Positions 1 through 9,691 are shown, counted from the first letter of the stretch. The stretch is 29,149 nt of DNA from Coriobacteriia bacterium (GCA_003150175.1 QAKZ01000024.1:1-29149); one strand, 5' to 3'. Program-made: numbers and translations. Notes: generated from the letters alone by a model not told the origin.

Positions 1-17
1 GGCCACTTAATGTGGCC
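1..17. other. Small hairpin at window edge
   Basis: The first bases form a perfect 6-bp inverted repeat (GGCCAC / GTGGCC) with a 5-nt loop. It could be the terminator of a gene lying before the window, but no clear T-run follows, so the role is uncertain. The remaining bases up to der show no gene. Confidence 0.25.
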
Positions 18-125
18 TTCGTCCGAATAGGACTGCCCGAGCCTCAACGCAATGCCATGGCGCCCCTGCCGGCCCCGTTGCTCATGGTAAACTAAATTAG
101 ATTGTCTATCTGCAAGGAGTACCAC

Positions 126-1460
126 ATGAGCAAGCCCATTGTCGCAGTCGTCGGCCGCCCGAACGTCGGCAAGTCCACGCTCGTCAACCGCATCGCGGTC
201 ACCCGCGACGCCATCGTCCACGAGTCCCGCGGCGTCACGCGCGACCGCAGCTACCACGAGGCCGACTGGAACGGCCGCGACTTCGTCATCATCGATACCG
301 GCGGCATCGAGTCCATCAAGTCAAAGGACGTCTTTGCCCCCGGCATCCGCGAGCAGGCCATCCTCGCCACGCAGGAGGCCGACGTCATCGTCTTCGTCGT
401 CGACGGCGCCACCGGCATCACGGACGAGGACGAGGAGGTCGCGCGCATCGTCCGCAAGACCACCAAGCCCGTCTTTCTGTGCGTGAACAAGAAGGACAAC
501 CCCGCCAAGGAGCACGAGGATCTCTGGGACTTCTACGCCCTCGGCTGCGGCGAGCCCATGCCCATCAGCGCGACGCACGGCCACGGCACGGGCGACCTTC
601 TCGACCTCGTCGTCGAGGCGTTCCCCGAGCCCGAGGAGCTCGAGGAGGACGAGGACGTCCTCTCCATCGCCATCGTCGGCCGCCCGAACGTCGGCAAGTC
701 CTCGCTGGCCAACCGCCTTGCCAACAAGAAGCGCTCCATCGTCTCGGACGTGGCCGGCACCACGCGCGACGCCATCGACTCGGTCATCGAGTGGAAGGGC
801 CAGACCATCAAGCTCGTCGACACCGCCGGCATGCGCAAGAAGAACCAGGTCCACGAGGACGTCGAGTACTACAGCATGGTCCGCGGCCTGCAGGCCATCG
901 ACCGCTCCGACGTCGCGATGCTCGTCGTCGACGCCACCGTGGGCGTGACCGAACAGGACCAGAAGGTCGCCGGCATGGCCATCGACCGCGGCTGCGCCGT
1001 CATCCTGCTCATCAACAAATGGGACCTCGTCGAGACCGAGCGCCAGCGCGACGAGATCGTCGCCTCCATCAACAAGCGCCTCGCGTTCGCTCCCTGGATC
1101 CCCTACGTGAACATCAGCGCCCTCACCGGCCGCGCGACGGATAAGGTCCTCGAGCTCGCCGTCAAGGCCGCCAACGCCCGCAAGCAGGAGATCCGCACCG
1201 TCGACCTCAACAAGCTCCTCGCCGAGATCGCCGAGTCCGGCCACACCGTGTCCGACAAGGGCCGCAGGCTCAAGATCAAGTACGCGACGCAGACCGGCAC
1301 CAAGCCGCCCGTCTTCAGTTTCTTCTGCAACGCGCCCGACCTCGCCGACGACAATTTCCAGCGCTTCATCGAGAACCGCATGCGCGCCCGCTTCGACCTC
1401 ACGGGCACGCCCATCCGCCTGAAGTTCCGCCGCAAGACCTCTGACGGGGGCGACCGCTGA
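126..1460 (+). CDS. der: Ribosome-assembly GTPase Der (EngA)
   Basis: This is the essential double-GTPase needed for 50S ribosomal subunit maturation, acting in the cytoplasm. Two G domains are visible in tandem. The first has P-loop GRPNVGKST near residue 10, then DTGG and NKKD. The second has GRPNVGKSS near residue 180, then DTAG and NKWD. A C-terminal KH-like domain follows. The 444-residue length is normal for the family. I chose ATG at 126 because AAGGAG lies 6 bases upstream and the protein then starts right before the first G domain; an upstream TTG at 102 has no ribosome site. Its TGA stop overlaps the plsY start by one base (TGATG), so it probably heads or belongs to a long co-transcribed run. 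Confidence 0.97.
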   Translation: MSKPIVAVVGRPNVGKSTLVNRIAVTRDAIVHESRGVTRDRSYHEADWNGRDFVIIDTGGIESIKSKDVFAPGIREQAILATQEADVIVFVVDGATGITDEDEEVARIVRKTTKPVFLCVNKKDNPAKEHEDLWDFYALGCGEPMPISATHGHGTGDLLDLVVEAFPEPEELEEDEDVLSIAIVGRPNVGKSSLANRLANKKRSIVSDVAGTTRDAIDSVIEWKGQTIKLVDTAGMRKKNQVHEDVEYYSMVRGLQAIDRSDVAMLVVDATVGVTEQDQKVAGMAIDRGCAVILLINKWDLVETERQRDEIVASINKRLAFAPWIPYVNISALTGRATDKVLELAVKAANARKQEIRTVDLNKLLAEIAESGHTVSDKGRRLKIKYATQTGTKPPVFSFFCNAPDLADDNFQRFIENRMRARFDLTGTPIRLKFRRKTSDGGDR

Positions 1461-2146
1461 TGGCTGAGCCCAGCATGCCGGCGCTCATCGCCTGGACCGT
1501 GGTGTTCGCGCTCGGCGCGTACGCCGTCTGCGGCGTCCCCTTCGGCCTCTACATCGCCCAGGCCCTCGGCCACGTCGACGTCCGTCAGACCGGCTCGGGA
1601 AACATCGGCACCACCAACGTCGCCCGCAGCGTGGGAAAGAAGGCCGCGGCCCTCACGCTCCTGTGCGACCTTGGCAAGGGCCTCGTGTGGATGCTCTTCT
1701 CGCGCTTCATGCTCTCGCTCATCGTGTTTGGCCAGGCGGGGTTCGCCCCTGAGCTCGGCTATGCGACGCAGCCCGGCATCGCGATGTCCGTGATCTATCT
1801 CGGGTGCGTCTTCGGCCACGTCTTCAGCCCCTACCTCGATTTCCACGGAGGCAAGGGCATCGCCGTCGGCTTCGGCGCGGCGCTCGGGCTGTGGTGGCCC
1901 GTGGCCTTGGGGCTGCTCGTCGTCTTCATCGCCTTCGCCGTGCCCACGCGCTACGTGAGCTTGGGCTCTGTGGCCGCCGCTGTTTCCCTGCCCATCCAGT
2001 GCGCGCTGTGGGGGTTCCCGCTCGAGTCGGTCGTGCCGATCGCCGTCGTCGCGGCCGTGGTCGTCTGGGCCCACCGCGCGAACATCCGCAAGCTCGTCGC
2101 CGGAGAGGAGCGCAAATTCGCGTTCCACAAGGAGGACGATAAGTGA
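1460..2146 (+). CDS. plsY: Acyl-phosphate:glycerol-3-phosphate acyltransferase PlsY
   Basis: PlsY is an integral membrane enzyme that transfers an acyl chain from acyl-phosphate to position 1 of sn-glycerol-3-phosphate, the first step of phospholipid synthesis. The protein (228 residues) is hydrophobic with several membrane spans. It carries the family signatures GSGNIGTTNVAR (about residues 46-57) and GGKGIAVGFGA (about 130-140). The start overlaps the der stop by one base, and its TGA overlaps the GTG start of gpsA by three bases. Pairing with gpsA, which supplies the substrate, fits the pathway. The acyl-phosphate synthase plsX is not in the window. Confidence 0.95.
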   Translation: MAEPSMPALIAWTVVFALGAYAVCGVPFGLYIAQALGHVDVRQTGSGNIGTTNVARSVGKKAAALTLLCDLGKGLVWMLFSRFMLSLIVFGQAGFAPELGYATQPGIAMSVIYLGCVFGHVFSPYLDFHGGKGIAVGFGAALGLWWPVALGLLVVFIAFAVPTRYVSLGSVAAAVSLPIQCALWGFPLESVVPIAVVAAVVVWAHRANIRKLVAGEERKFAFHKEDDK

Positions 2147-3180
2147 GCGCCCCTTGCCGCAAGGCCTGCGTCGTGGGCTCCGGTTCCTGGGGCACCGCAT
2201 TCACGGGGCTCGTCGCCCCCCACGTCGACGAGGTCGCTCTCTGGTGCCGAAGCGAGGAGGTCGCCCTCGGCATAGCCGAGACCGGGCGCAACCCGCGCCA
2301 CCTCACGGGCTATGAGCTTGCGGCCAATGTGCGCGCGACGAGCGACGCAGCCTCCGCGCTCGATGGCGCGGGCCTCGTGGTGCTCGCGCTCCCCTCCTCG
2401 CACCTGCGCGCGACCTGCTCCCGCATTGCGGGATCGGTACCCGAAGGAGCCACCGTCGTCGTGCTCACCAAGGGCATGGAGCCCGGCACGCACAAGCTCA
2501 TGCTCGACGTCGCCGCCGAGCTCATCGGCGGCGCGGGGCGGATGGCCGTGCTCTCGGGCCCGAACCATGCCGAGGAGATCTGCCAGGGCCAGGTCTCCGC
2601 CGCCGTCGTCGCCGCGAACGACGCGCAGGTCGCGGCACGCGTCCAGGAGCTCGTATTCTCCCCGTCGTTCCGTGCCTATGTCTCGGGCGACGTCACCGGC
2701 GTCGAGGTGTGCGGCACGGTCAAGAACATCGTGGCCATTGCCTGCGGCCTCGCCGCAGGGCTCGGCGCGGGCGACAACACCCTCGCCGTCCTTATGACCC
2801 GCGGCATCGCCGAGATCGGCCGTATCTCGGCCGCCCTGGGCGGCGACCCGCTTACCCCGATGGGCCTCGCGGGCATGGGGGACCTCGTCGCGACCTGCAC
2901 CTCGGAGCACTCCCGTAACCGCACTTTCGGCGAGGCGCTCGCGCGCGGCGAGTCGCTTTCCGACTACGAGTCCCGCACCCGCATGGTCGTGGAGGGCGCC
3001 CGGGCCGCAATGAGCGTGAACGAGCTCGCGCTCGTTCGCGGCATCGAGGCGCCGATCACCGCCGCCGTGCATGGTGTCCTCGTGGACGGCGTCGACCTCG
3101 ACTCCGCCAAGGCGTCTCTTCTTGGTAGACTTCCCCGCGAGGAGTTCTACGGCATGACGACCCCGGCCGGAAAGGAATAG
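2143..3180 (+). CDS. gpsA: Glycerol-3-phosphate dehydrogenase [NAD(P)+]
   Basis: GpsA reduces dihydroxyacetone phosphate to sn-glycerol-3-phosphate for phospholipid synthesis. The N-terminal Rossmann fold shows VVGSGSWGTAF (about residues 9-19). The central SGPNHAEEI segment and the VKNIVAIACGL segment with the catalytic Lys follow. Then come GDNTLAVLMTRG and MGLAGMGDLVATC, all typical of the family. Its 345 residues are a normal length. The GTG start at 2143 is supported by AAGGAGGAC just upstream and by translational coupling to plsY. Only one base separates its stop from the rpe start. Confidence 0.96.
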   Translation: MSAPCRKACVVGSGSWGTAFTGLVAPHVDEVALWCRSEEVALGIAETGRNPRHLTGYELAANVRATSDAASALDGAGLVVLALPSSHLRATCSRIAGSVPEGATVVVLTKGMEPGTHKLMLDVAAELIGGAGRMAVLSGPNHAEEICQGQVSAAVVAANDAQVAARVQELVFSPSFRAYVSGDVTGVEVCGTVKNIVAIACGLAAGLGAGDNTLAVLMTRGIAEIGRISAALGGDPLTPMGLAGMGDLVATCTSEHSRNRTFGEALARGESLSDYESRTRMVVEGARAAMSVNELALVRGIEAPITAAVHGVLVDGVDLDSAKASLLGRLPREEFYGMTTPAGKE

Positions 3181-3181
3181 G

Positions 3182-3859
3182 ATGCAGAGCCAGATCAGAA
3201 TCGCCCCGTCGGTGCTGTCCGCCGATTTCGCCCGCCTGGGGGAGGACCTCGCCGAGATATCGTCCGCCGACTACGTCCACTTCGATGTGATGGACGGCCA
3301 CTTCGCCCCGAACATCTCGTTCGGGCTCGACATCCTCAAGGCGACCAAGCGCTCGACCGAGCTCCCCGTCGACGTGCACCTGATGATCTCCAACCCCGAC
3401 CAGATGGTCCCCGCCTTCCTCGACGCGGGCGCGGACAACGTGACCTTCCACATCGAGGCCACCGACCACGCGAACCGGCTCATCCAGCTCATCCACGCTG
3501 AAGGGCGCATGGTGTCTGTCGCAGTGAACCCCGCGACCCCCGTGTGCCTGCTCGAGGACGTCATCGAGGACGTCGACATGGTCCTCGTCATGACGGTGAA
3601 CCCCGGCTTCGGCGGGCAGAAGTTCATCCCCGCATCGGCCGCCAAGCTGCGCCGCCTGCGCAGGCTGTGCGCCGAGCACGGCGCAAGCCCGCTCGTCGAG
3701 GTCGACGGCGGCATCAACGCCCAGACCGCGTCGATCGTAGCCAAGGCGGGAGCGAACGTCCTCGTCGCCGGCAGCGCCGTCTTCGGCCAGGCCGACCGTT
3801 CCGCGGCGATCGCGCAGATCAGGGCCGCCGCCGAATCCGGACTCGCAAAGAAGGCCTAG
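3182..3859 (+). CDS. rpe: Ribulose-phosphate 3-epimerase
   Basis: This enzyme interconverts ribulose-5-phosphate and xylulose-5-phosphate in the pentose phosphate pathway. It is a 225-residue TIM barrel. Recognisable segments in order are APSVLSADFARL near the N-terminus, the metal-binding HFDVMDGHFAPNISFG, DVHLMI, VNPGFGGQKFIP and VDGGIN. The stop of gpsA is one base upstream, with GGAAAGGAA as ribosome site. The gene belongs to the same packed run but has no obvious pathway link to its neighbours. Confidence 0.96.
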   Translation: MQSQIRIAPSVLSADFARLGEDLAEISSADYVHFDVMDGHFAPNISFGLDILKATKRSTELPVDVHLMISNPDQMVPAFLDAGADNVTFHIEATDHANRLIQLIHAEGRMVSVAVNPATPVCLLEDVIEDVDMVLVMTVNPGFGGQKFIPASAAKLRRLRRLCAEHGASPLVEVDGGINAQTASIVAKAGANVLVAGSAVFGQADRSAAIAQIRAAAESGLAKKA

Positions 3860-3865
3860 GTACCC

Positions 3866-5044
3866 ATGACATCGGCTAAAACCGTATATCTCGACTACGC
3901 CGCGTCCGCGCCCGCGAGGGAATCCTCTCTCGCCGCGGAGCGCGCGTACGCCGCCTCCGACTACGCCGGCGCGAACCCCAACTCGCTGCACGGCATGGGG
4001 CGGCTCGCTGCCCGCGCCCTCGATCAGGCGCGCGCCGACCTCGCCCGCTGCCTGGGCGGGAGGTTCCGACCCGCCGAGGTGACCTTCACCTCCGGCGGCA
4101 CCGAGAGCAACAACCTCGCGCTCTTCGGCCTCGCCGAGGGCGCTCGCGAGCGCGACCGCCGGCGCACGAAGGTCGTCGTGTCCGCCATCGAGCACGACTC
4201 CGTCCTCGACGTCGCCGCGCCCCTGCGCGCGTCAGGTTTCGAGGTCGAGCTCGCGCGTCCCGGGCGCGACGGCAAGGTGGCGCCCGAGGCGCTCGCCGAG
4301 CTCGTCGGCCCCGACACCGCGCTCGTCTCCGTCATGTACGCGAACAACGAGACGGGCGTCGTCCAGCCCGTGGCCGACCTCGCCCGCGTCGCTCACGGGG
4401 CGGGCGCCGTCTTCCACACCGATGCGGTCCAGGCCTTCGGGCGCATTCCCCTCGATCTTTCCGACGTCGACGCCGTGAGCTGCGCCGCCCACAAGATCGG
4501 CGGGCCCGTGGGCATAGGTCTTCTTGCCGTCCGGGGTCGCGTGAACATTCGGCCGCGCCAGTTCGGCGGCGGCCAGGAGCTGGGGCGACGCCCCGGTACC
4601 CAGGACGTCCGGGAAGCGCTCGCTTTCGCGGCCGCGGCCAAGGAGTGCGCCTCCGGCCTCGAGGCCTCGCGCGCAGCAACCGCGACCCGCGCCCGAGCGC
4701 TCTACGCCAGGCTCTGCGCCGAGGGGACGGGCATCAAGCCAACCGCCGGCACCGAGGTCGGCGACGACCGCCTGCCCGGCATGGTGAGCCTGCTCGTGCC
4801 CTCGCTCGACTCCGAGACCATGATCCTCGCCCTCGACGACGCGGGCTTCGAGGTCTCGGCCGGCTCCGCCTGCTCGTCGGGGTCCCTCGACCCCTCGCAC
4901 GTGCTCTCCGCCATGGGCATCCCGCGCCAGGAGGCGCTGGGGTCCCTGCGCGTCTCGTTCGACGAGCGCGTGGGCTCAGACGACCTCGACGCCTTCGCCA
5001 ACGCGCTTCTTCGCATCGTGAGCACCCGCTCCGCCAACCGCTAA
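3866..5044 (+). CDS. Cysteine desulfurase (NifS/IscS family)
   Basis: This PLP enzyme removes sulfur from cysteine as a protein-bound persulfide for Fe-S cluster or tRNA thiolation. Visible features are LDYAASAP at the N-terminus, SGGTESNN (about 76-83), IEHDSV, and YANNETG. The PLP lysine is in SCAAHKIGG (K210), and the persulfide cysteine is in SAGSACSSG (C336). At 392 residues it is a normal length. No iscU, sufU or mnmA is adjacent, so the sulfur acceptor cannot be told from context, and I leave the gene symbol open. Only 6 bases separate it from rpe. Confidence 0.93.
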   Translation: MTSAKTVYLDYAASAPARESSLAAERAYAASDYAGANPNSLHGMGRLAARALDQARADLARCLGGRFRPAEVTFTSGGTESNNLALFGLAEGARERDRRRTKVVVSAIEHDSVLDVAAPLRASGFEVELARPGRDGKVAPEALAELVGPDTALVSVMYANNETGVVQPVADLARVAHGAGAVFHTDAVQAFGRIPLDLSDVDAVSCAAHKIGGPVGIGLLAVRGRVNIRPRQFGGGQELGRRPGTQDVREALAFAAAAKECASGLEASRAATATRARALYARLCAEGTGIKPTAGTEVGDDRLPGMVSLLVPSLDSETMILALDDAGFEVSAGSACSSGSLDPSHVLSAMGIPRQEALGSLRVSFDERVGSDDLDAFANALLRIVSTRSANR

Positions 5045-5079
5045 CCTTCGCCTTCGGGCCCAAAGAGAAAGAGGACACC

Positions 5080-5802
5080 ATGACCGAGGCTTCCGCCCTC
5101 CTGCGCCTGCAGCAGATCGACATCGAGCTCCTTCGCCACGCGTCCACGCTGCAGAAGCTTCCCCAGCAGGAGAAGCTCAAGAAGATCGCCCTCGCAAAGA
5201 AGAAGGTGGCGGTCGAGCTCAAGAAGATCACCGGCCAGCGCAAGGACGCCGAGATCGACATCGTCGACGTCAACGCCGACATCTCGCACTATCGTCAGGT
5301 CCGTGAGCGCGTCATGGCCGAGGCCGAGGAGGGACCGCTCACGCACCGCGAGGCCCGCACCGTCGAGGAGTCCCTGACCCACCTCGCCAAGGTGACCGAG
5401 AAGTGCGAGTTCCGCCTGGGCCCCTTAAACGAGAAGCTCGAGAAGCTCAAGCTCGCCGAGGCCAACGCGCAGAAGATGCTTGGCCGCCTCGACGAGGAGG
5501 AGACCGCGACCAAGAAGTCGTTCGAGGACGACTCCGCCTCGGTCCGCGCCCAGATCCTCAAGCTTAAGGACGAGCGCGACGCCGCATGCTCCGAGATCTC
5601 GGCCGAGGTGCTCGCACGCTACGAGGCCGCCCGCAAGCGCTTCGGCGGCCTGGCCGTCGAGATCCTCACCGGCAACGTCCCCTCGACCTGCCGCGTCAAG
5701 CTCCAGCCGAGCCTCTACCACGACATCGCGCGCGGCCCGCAGATCACCGAGTGCCCCTACTGCCACCGCATCCTCGTAACGACGCAGGAAGGCGAGGAGT
5801 AG
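5080..5802 (+). CDS. Coiled-coil / zinc-ribbon protein (DUF164, CT398-like)
   Basis: The 240-residue protein is a long, charged coiled coil (about residues 5-180) followed by a C-terminal zinc-ribbon-like segment. This is the layout of the CT398/DUF164 family, whose function is poorly known. The second metal knuckle is intact (CPYC, C225 and C228). The first has only one cysteine (C204, context PSTC) where most relatives have CxxC, so metal binding may be altered. I chose ATG at 5080, with AAAGAGG upstream. A longer in-frame extension runs antisense-like through the desulfurase gene and was rejected. The stop overlaps the coaBC start by one base. Confidence 0.85.
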   Translation: MTEASALLRLQQIDIELLRHASTLQKLPQQEKLKKIALAKKKVAVELKKITGQRKDAEIDIVDVNADISHYRQVRERVMAEAEEGPLTHREARTVEESLTHLAKVTEKCEFRLGPLNEKLEKLKLAEANAQKMLGRLDEEETATKKSFEDDSASVRAQILKLKDERDAACSEISAEVLARYEAARKRFGGLAVEILTGNVPSTCRVKLQPSLYHDIARGPQITECPYCHRILVTTQEGEE

Positions 5803-7022
5803 TGGCGAAGGCCGACTGCGCCGAGACAATGAAGGTCCTTCTCGTCGTCTGCGGCGGTATCGCCGCCTACAAGGCGTGCGAGGTCCTGCGCGGCCTTCAG
5901 AAGGCCGGCTGCGAGGTCCGCGTCGCTTGCACGGCGGCAGCCGAGCGCTTCGTCGGCCCCGCGACCTTCGAGGCGCTCACGCGCTATCCCGTCTGCGACG
6001 ACCTCTTCGGCAACCCCGCGACCGACATCCCCCACATCGACTACGCGGAGTGGGCCGACCTCGCGCTCGTCATCCCCGCGACGGCCAACGTCATGGCAAA
6101 GATGGCCGCGGGCCTCGCCGACGACGCTGTGAGCGCGACGCTGCTCGCCTGCGCCTGTCCGGTGCTCGTCGCCCCCGGAATGAACACCCACATGTGGCGC
6201 AACGCGGCGACGCGGGCCAATGTGCATGCGCTCGAGTCCCGCGGTGTCCGCTTCGTCCTTCCCGTCGAGGGCCGGCTCGCCTGCGGCGACGTCGGGGAGG
6301 GCAAGCTCGCAGACGTCGCCGACGTGGTGCGAGCCGCGCTCGACCTTCTTTCCCAGGGACGTCATGAGCAGGACCTCGTCTGCACGAGGCTCCTTGTCAC
6401 CGCTGGCCCCACCCACGAGGCCATCGACCCGGTCCGCTACATCGCGAACTCCTCCACGGGAAAGATGGGCTACGCGATCGCCGAGGCGGCGGCGCGGCGC
6501 GGGGCCGAGGTCGTCCTGGTCTCGGGCCCGACCGCGCTTCCATGCCCCGAGGGTGTCAGGCGCGTCGATGTGGTGAGCGCGGCGCAGATGCGCGACGCCG
6601 CCGTCGATGCCTTCACCTCGAGCGACGCCGCGGTCTGCACCGCCGCCGTCGCCGACTATACCCCGGCCCACCCGGCTGACCACAAGCTCAAGAAGGCCCA
6701 TGAGCACCTCGACGCGATCGAGCTCGTCGAGACCGCGGACATACTCGCGGAGCTCTGCGCCGTCAAAGGCGACCGCGTCGTCGTCGGATTCGCCGCCGAG
6801 ACGAACGACCTCATAGCTAACGCGGAGTCGAAACTTGCGCGCAAGGGCGCCGACGCCATCATCGCCAACGACGTGAGCCGCCCGGACTCGACCTTCGGCT
6901 CCGACACGAACCGCATCGCCGTCGTGGGCCCAGCCAAGGTAGACCAGCACGATACCTTGCCGCTGCCCGAGGTCGCCGACATCGTGCTCGACGAGGTACG
7001 AGACCTCCTAAGGAGACGTTAG
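5802..7022 (+). CDS. coaBC: Bifunctional phosphopantothenoylcysteine decarboxylase / phosphopantothenate-cysteine ligase
   Basis: This is a fused CoA-biosynthesis enzyme. The N-terminal half (CoaC, FMN decarboxylase) shows CGGIAAYK, the active-site PGMN motif and the LACGDVGEGK loop with its cysteine. The C-terminal half (CoaB, about residue 190 on) shows VTAGPTHEAIDPVRYI, NSSTGKMG and the KLKK motif. At 406 residues the length is typical. The GTG at 5802 overlaps the previous stop (TAGTG) and has GGCGAGGAG upstream. An ATG at 5829 is an alternative start, but the GTG is better coupled. It lies three bases before nfo. Confidence 0.94.
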   Translation: MAKADCAETMKVLLVVCGGIAAYKACEVLRGLQKAGCEVRVACTAAAERFVGPATFEALTRYPVCDDLFGNPATDIPHIDYAEWADLALVIPATANVMAKMAAGLADDAVSATLLACACPVLVAPGMNTHMWRNAATRANVHALESRGVRFVLPVEGRLACGDVGEGKLADVADVVRAALDLLSQGRHEQDLVCTRLLVTAGPTHEAIDPVRYIANSSTGKMGYAIAEAAARRGAEVVLVSGPTALPCPEGVRRVDVVSAAQMRDAAVDAFTSSDAAVCTAAVADYTPAHPADHKLKKAHEHLDAIELVETADILAELCAVKGDRVVVGFAAETNDLIANAESKLARKGADAIIANDVSRPDSTFGSDTNRIAVVGPAKVDQHDTLPLPEVADIVLDEVRDLLRRR

Positions 7023-7025
7023 ACA

Positions 7026-7880
7026 TTGAATAGGCTCGCAATCGGCTGCCATCTGTCGACCTCGGACGGCTTCGGGGCCATGGGACGTACGGCGCTCGAT
7101 ATCGGGGCGACGACCTTCGCGTTCTTCACGCGCAACCCCCGCGGCGGCAAGGCCAAGGCCATCGACCCCGACGACGTCGCTGCGCTGCGCGCCCTTATGG
7201 AGAAGAACGGCTTCGGCAAGCTCGTCGCCCATGCGCCTTACACCATGAACCTCTGCTCGGCCAAGGCCGTGACCGTCGACTTCGCCCGCCGCGCCGTGGC
7301 GGACGACCTCGTTCGCATGGAGTCGCTTCCCGGCAACTACTACAACTTCCACCCCGGCAGCCATGTGAAGCAGGGTGCGGAGCGCGGCATCGAGCTCATC
7401 TGCGAGGGCTTAAACGAGGTCCTCGAGCCCGGCATCCGCACGACGGTCCTTCTGGAGACCATGGCGGGCAAGGGCACCGAGGTCGGCCGGAGCTTCGAGG
7501 AGCTCGCGCGCATCATCGACGGCGTCGAGCACGACGAGCTCCTCGGCGTGTGCCTGGACACCTGCCATGTGTGGGACGGAGGCTATGACGTCGTGGGCGA
7601 CCTCGACGGCGTTCTCGACGAGTTCGATCGCGTGATCGGCCTCGACCGCCTGCGCGCCCTGCACCTCAACGACTCGAAGAACCCCCGCGGCTCTCACAAG
7701 GACCGCCATGAGCGGATCGGCGAGGGCTGCATCGGCGCCGAGGCGTTCCGCGCCGTCGTCACGAACCCGCGCTTGCGCGATCTCCCGATGATCCTGGAGA
7801 CCCCGAACGAGCTTCCCGGGTACGCCGCCGAGATCTCGCTTCTGCGCGGCTTTGCCGGAGAAGGGGAGGCGAGGGGCTAA
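7026..7880 (+). CDS. nfo: Endonuclease IV (AP endonuclease)
   Basis: Nfo cuts DNA 5' to abasic sites in base-excision repair, using a three-metal centre in a TIM barrel. The metal-ligand motifs are all present: [60 protein letters not shown] and LETPNE. The 284-residue length fits. The start is TTG at 7026, with AGGAG at 7011-7015. No ATG gives the conserved N-terminus. The stop TAA shares its last base with the ATG of the following ABC-F gene. Confidence 0.96.
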   Translation: MNRLAIGCHLSTSDGFGAMGRTALDIGATTFAFFTRNPRGGKAKAIDPDDVAALRALMEKNGFGKLVAHAPYTMNLCSAKAVTVDFARRAVADDLVRMESLPGNYYNFHPGSHVKQGAERGIELICEGLNEVLEPGIRTTVLLETMAGKGTEVGRSFEELARIIDGVEHDELLGVCLDTCHVWDGGYDVVGDLDGVLDEFDRVIGLDRLRALHLNDSKNPRGSHKDRHERIGEGCIGAEAFRAVVTNPRLRDLPMILETPNELPGYAAEISLLRGFAGEGEARG

Positions 7881-9691
7881 TGGGTATCCTCATCGGTTTG
7901 GAGCACGTGGCCCACGAGTGGCCCAACAAGAAGGTCCTCGACGACCTCACCATCGGCGTCCACGAGGGCGAGCGCATCGGCGTCGTGGGAAAGAACGGCG
8001 ACGGCAAGTCCACGCTGCTCGAGATCATCGGCCGGACCGTGGAGCCCGACTCGGGGTCGGTCACCTACCGCGGCGGGATCCATGTGGGCTGGCTCGGCCA
8101 GTCAGACGACCTGCGCGACGACGACTCCGTCTGCCGCGCTGTCGTCGGCGACGTCCCCGAGTACGTGTGGGCGAGCGACCCGCGCATCCGCCAGATCATC
8201 GACGAGCTCATCGGCGACCTCGACTGGGAGGGCAAGGTGGGCGAGCTCTCCGGCGGCCAGCGTCGCCGCTGCGACCTCGCGCGCCTGCTCGTGGGCACCT
8301 GGGACGTCATCCTCATGGACGAGCCAACGAACCACCTCGACATGCAGGCCATTCAATGGCTCGCCGAGCACCTCAAGCGCCGCTGGCCAGCGGGCGAGGG
8401 CGCGCTTCTCGTCGTCACGCACGACCGCTGGTTCCTCGACGAGGTCTGCGAGCACATGTGGGAGGTCCACGACCGCGAGGTCACGCCCTTCGAGGGCGGC
8501 TACTCTGCCTATATCCAGCAGCGCTGCGAGCGCGACCGTCAGGCCGCCGTCATCGAGGAGCGTCGCCAGAACACGCTGCGCAAGGAGCTCAACTGGCTCG
8601 CTCACGGCGCGAAGGCCCGCACGAGCAAGCCGAAGTTCCGCATCGACGCTGCTCGCGAGCTCATCGCCAACGACCCGCCGCTGAGAAACCCCCTCGAGCT
8701 CAAGCGCCTCGCCGTGAGCCGCCTGGGCAAGAAGGTCATCACGATGAAGGGCGCCTCCTTCACCTACCCCGGCGCGCAAAAGCCCGTCATCGACGATGTC
8801 GACTGGCTCATCGGCCCCGGGGACCGTTACGGCATCCTCGGCGCGAACGGCGCCGGCAAGTCGACGCTGCTCAAGCTCATGACCGGCAGGCTGAAGCCGA
8901 CCAAAGGCTCGGTCGGCATCGGCGCCTCCGTTAAGTTCGGCTGGATGTCGCAGCACCTCGACGCGCTGTCGGACAAAGAGGATTGGCGCATCCTCGAGAT
9001 ACTCTCGCGCTACAAGCACAGCTACCTCGTGGGCGGAAAGATGCTCAGCCCCACGCAGCTCTGTGAGCGCCTCGGGTTCGAGCAGCGGGAGCTCCAGAGC
9101 TTCGTCTCGGACCTCTCGGGCGGGCAGCGCCGCCGGCTCGCGCTTCTGTGCGTGATCCTCGACGAGCCGAACGTGCTCGTGCTGGATGAGCCCGGCAACG
9201 ACCTCGACACAGACATGCTGGCGGTGTTGGAGGACCTTCTCGACTCGTGGCCGGGCACCCTGCTCGTGGTGAGCCACGACCGTTACCTCGTCGAGCGCGT
9301 GACCGACGACCAGTTCGCCCTCATCGACGGCCATGTGCGCCACGTCCCCGGCGGGGTCGACGAGTACCTGCGGCTCGCGAGCGAGGCCGAGGCCTCGGCG
9401 GCTTCTTCGCAATGCGATGCGGCGGACGCCTCCGCTCAGGCGAACAAACCGCAGGCCGAGGGGCTCTCGAATACTGAGCGCCGCGAGCTCAAGAAGCGCT
9501 ATGACGCGGTGAGCCGCAAGCTCGAGAAGCTCGAGGGCGAGCCGGATCGCCTTCGCGCTGCCATGGCCGGCATCGACCCCTCGAACTACGCTGAGCTCAT
9601 GGACGCGCAGGCGAAGGTGGACGAGTGCCTGGCCCAGAAGGACGCCCTCGAAGAGGAATGGCTCGACCTGGCCGATAAACTCGGACTCTGA
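7880..9691 (+). CDS. ABC-F family ATPase, Uup-like
   Basis: The protein has two ABC ATPase domains and no membrane segments, so it is an ABC-F protein of the type that acts on ribosomes or DNA rather than a transporter. Domain 1 has Walker A GKNGDGKST (about 37-45), LSGGQRRR and LMDEPTNHLD. Domain 2 has GANGAGKST (about 321-329), LSGGQRRR and VLDEPGNDLD. A C-terminal coiled coil (about 530-600) resembles that of Uup, which binds DNA. It ends the run of nine genes. A resistance-type ABC-F role cannot be excluded, but the long C-terminal coiled coil favours a Uup-like housekeeping role. Confidence 0.92.
   Translation: MGILIGLEHVAHEWPNKKVLDDLTIGVHEGERIGVVGKNGDGKSTLLEIIGRTVEPDSGSVTYRGGIHVGWLGQSDDLRDDDSVCRAVVGDVPEYVWASDPRIRQIIDELIGDLDWEGKVGELSGGQRRRCDLARLLVGTWDVILMDEPTNHLDMQAIQWLAEHLKRRWPAGEGALLVVTHDRWFLDEVCEHMWEVHDREVTPFEGGYSAYIQQRCERDRQAAVIEERRQNTLRKELNWLAHGAKARTSKPKFRIDAARELIANDPPLRNPLELKRLAVSRLGKKVITMKGASFTYPGAQKPVIDDVDWLIGPGDRYGILGANGAGKSTLLKLMTGRLKPTKGSVGIGASVKFGWMSQHLDALSDKEDWRILEILSRYKHSYLVGGKMLSPTQLCERLGFEQRELQSFVSDLSGGQRRRLALLCVILDEPNVLVLDEPGNDLDTDMLAVLEDLLDSWPGTLLVVSHDRYLVERVTDDQFALIDGHVRHVPGGVDEYLRLASEAEASAASSQCDAADASAQANKPQAEGLSNTERRELKKRYDAVSRKLEKLEGEPDRLRAAMAGIDPSNYAELMDAQAKVDECLAQKDALEEEWLDLADKLGL

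Noticed and set aside
1..125. Promoter for der
   Set aside because: AT-rich bases around 86-105 hint at one, but no -35/-10 pair with proper spacing could be supported.
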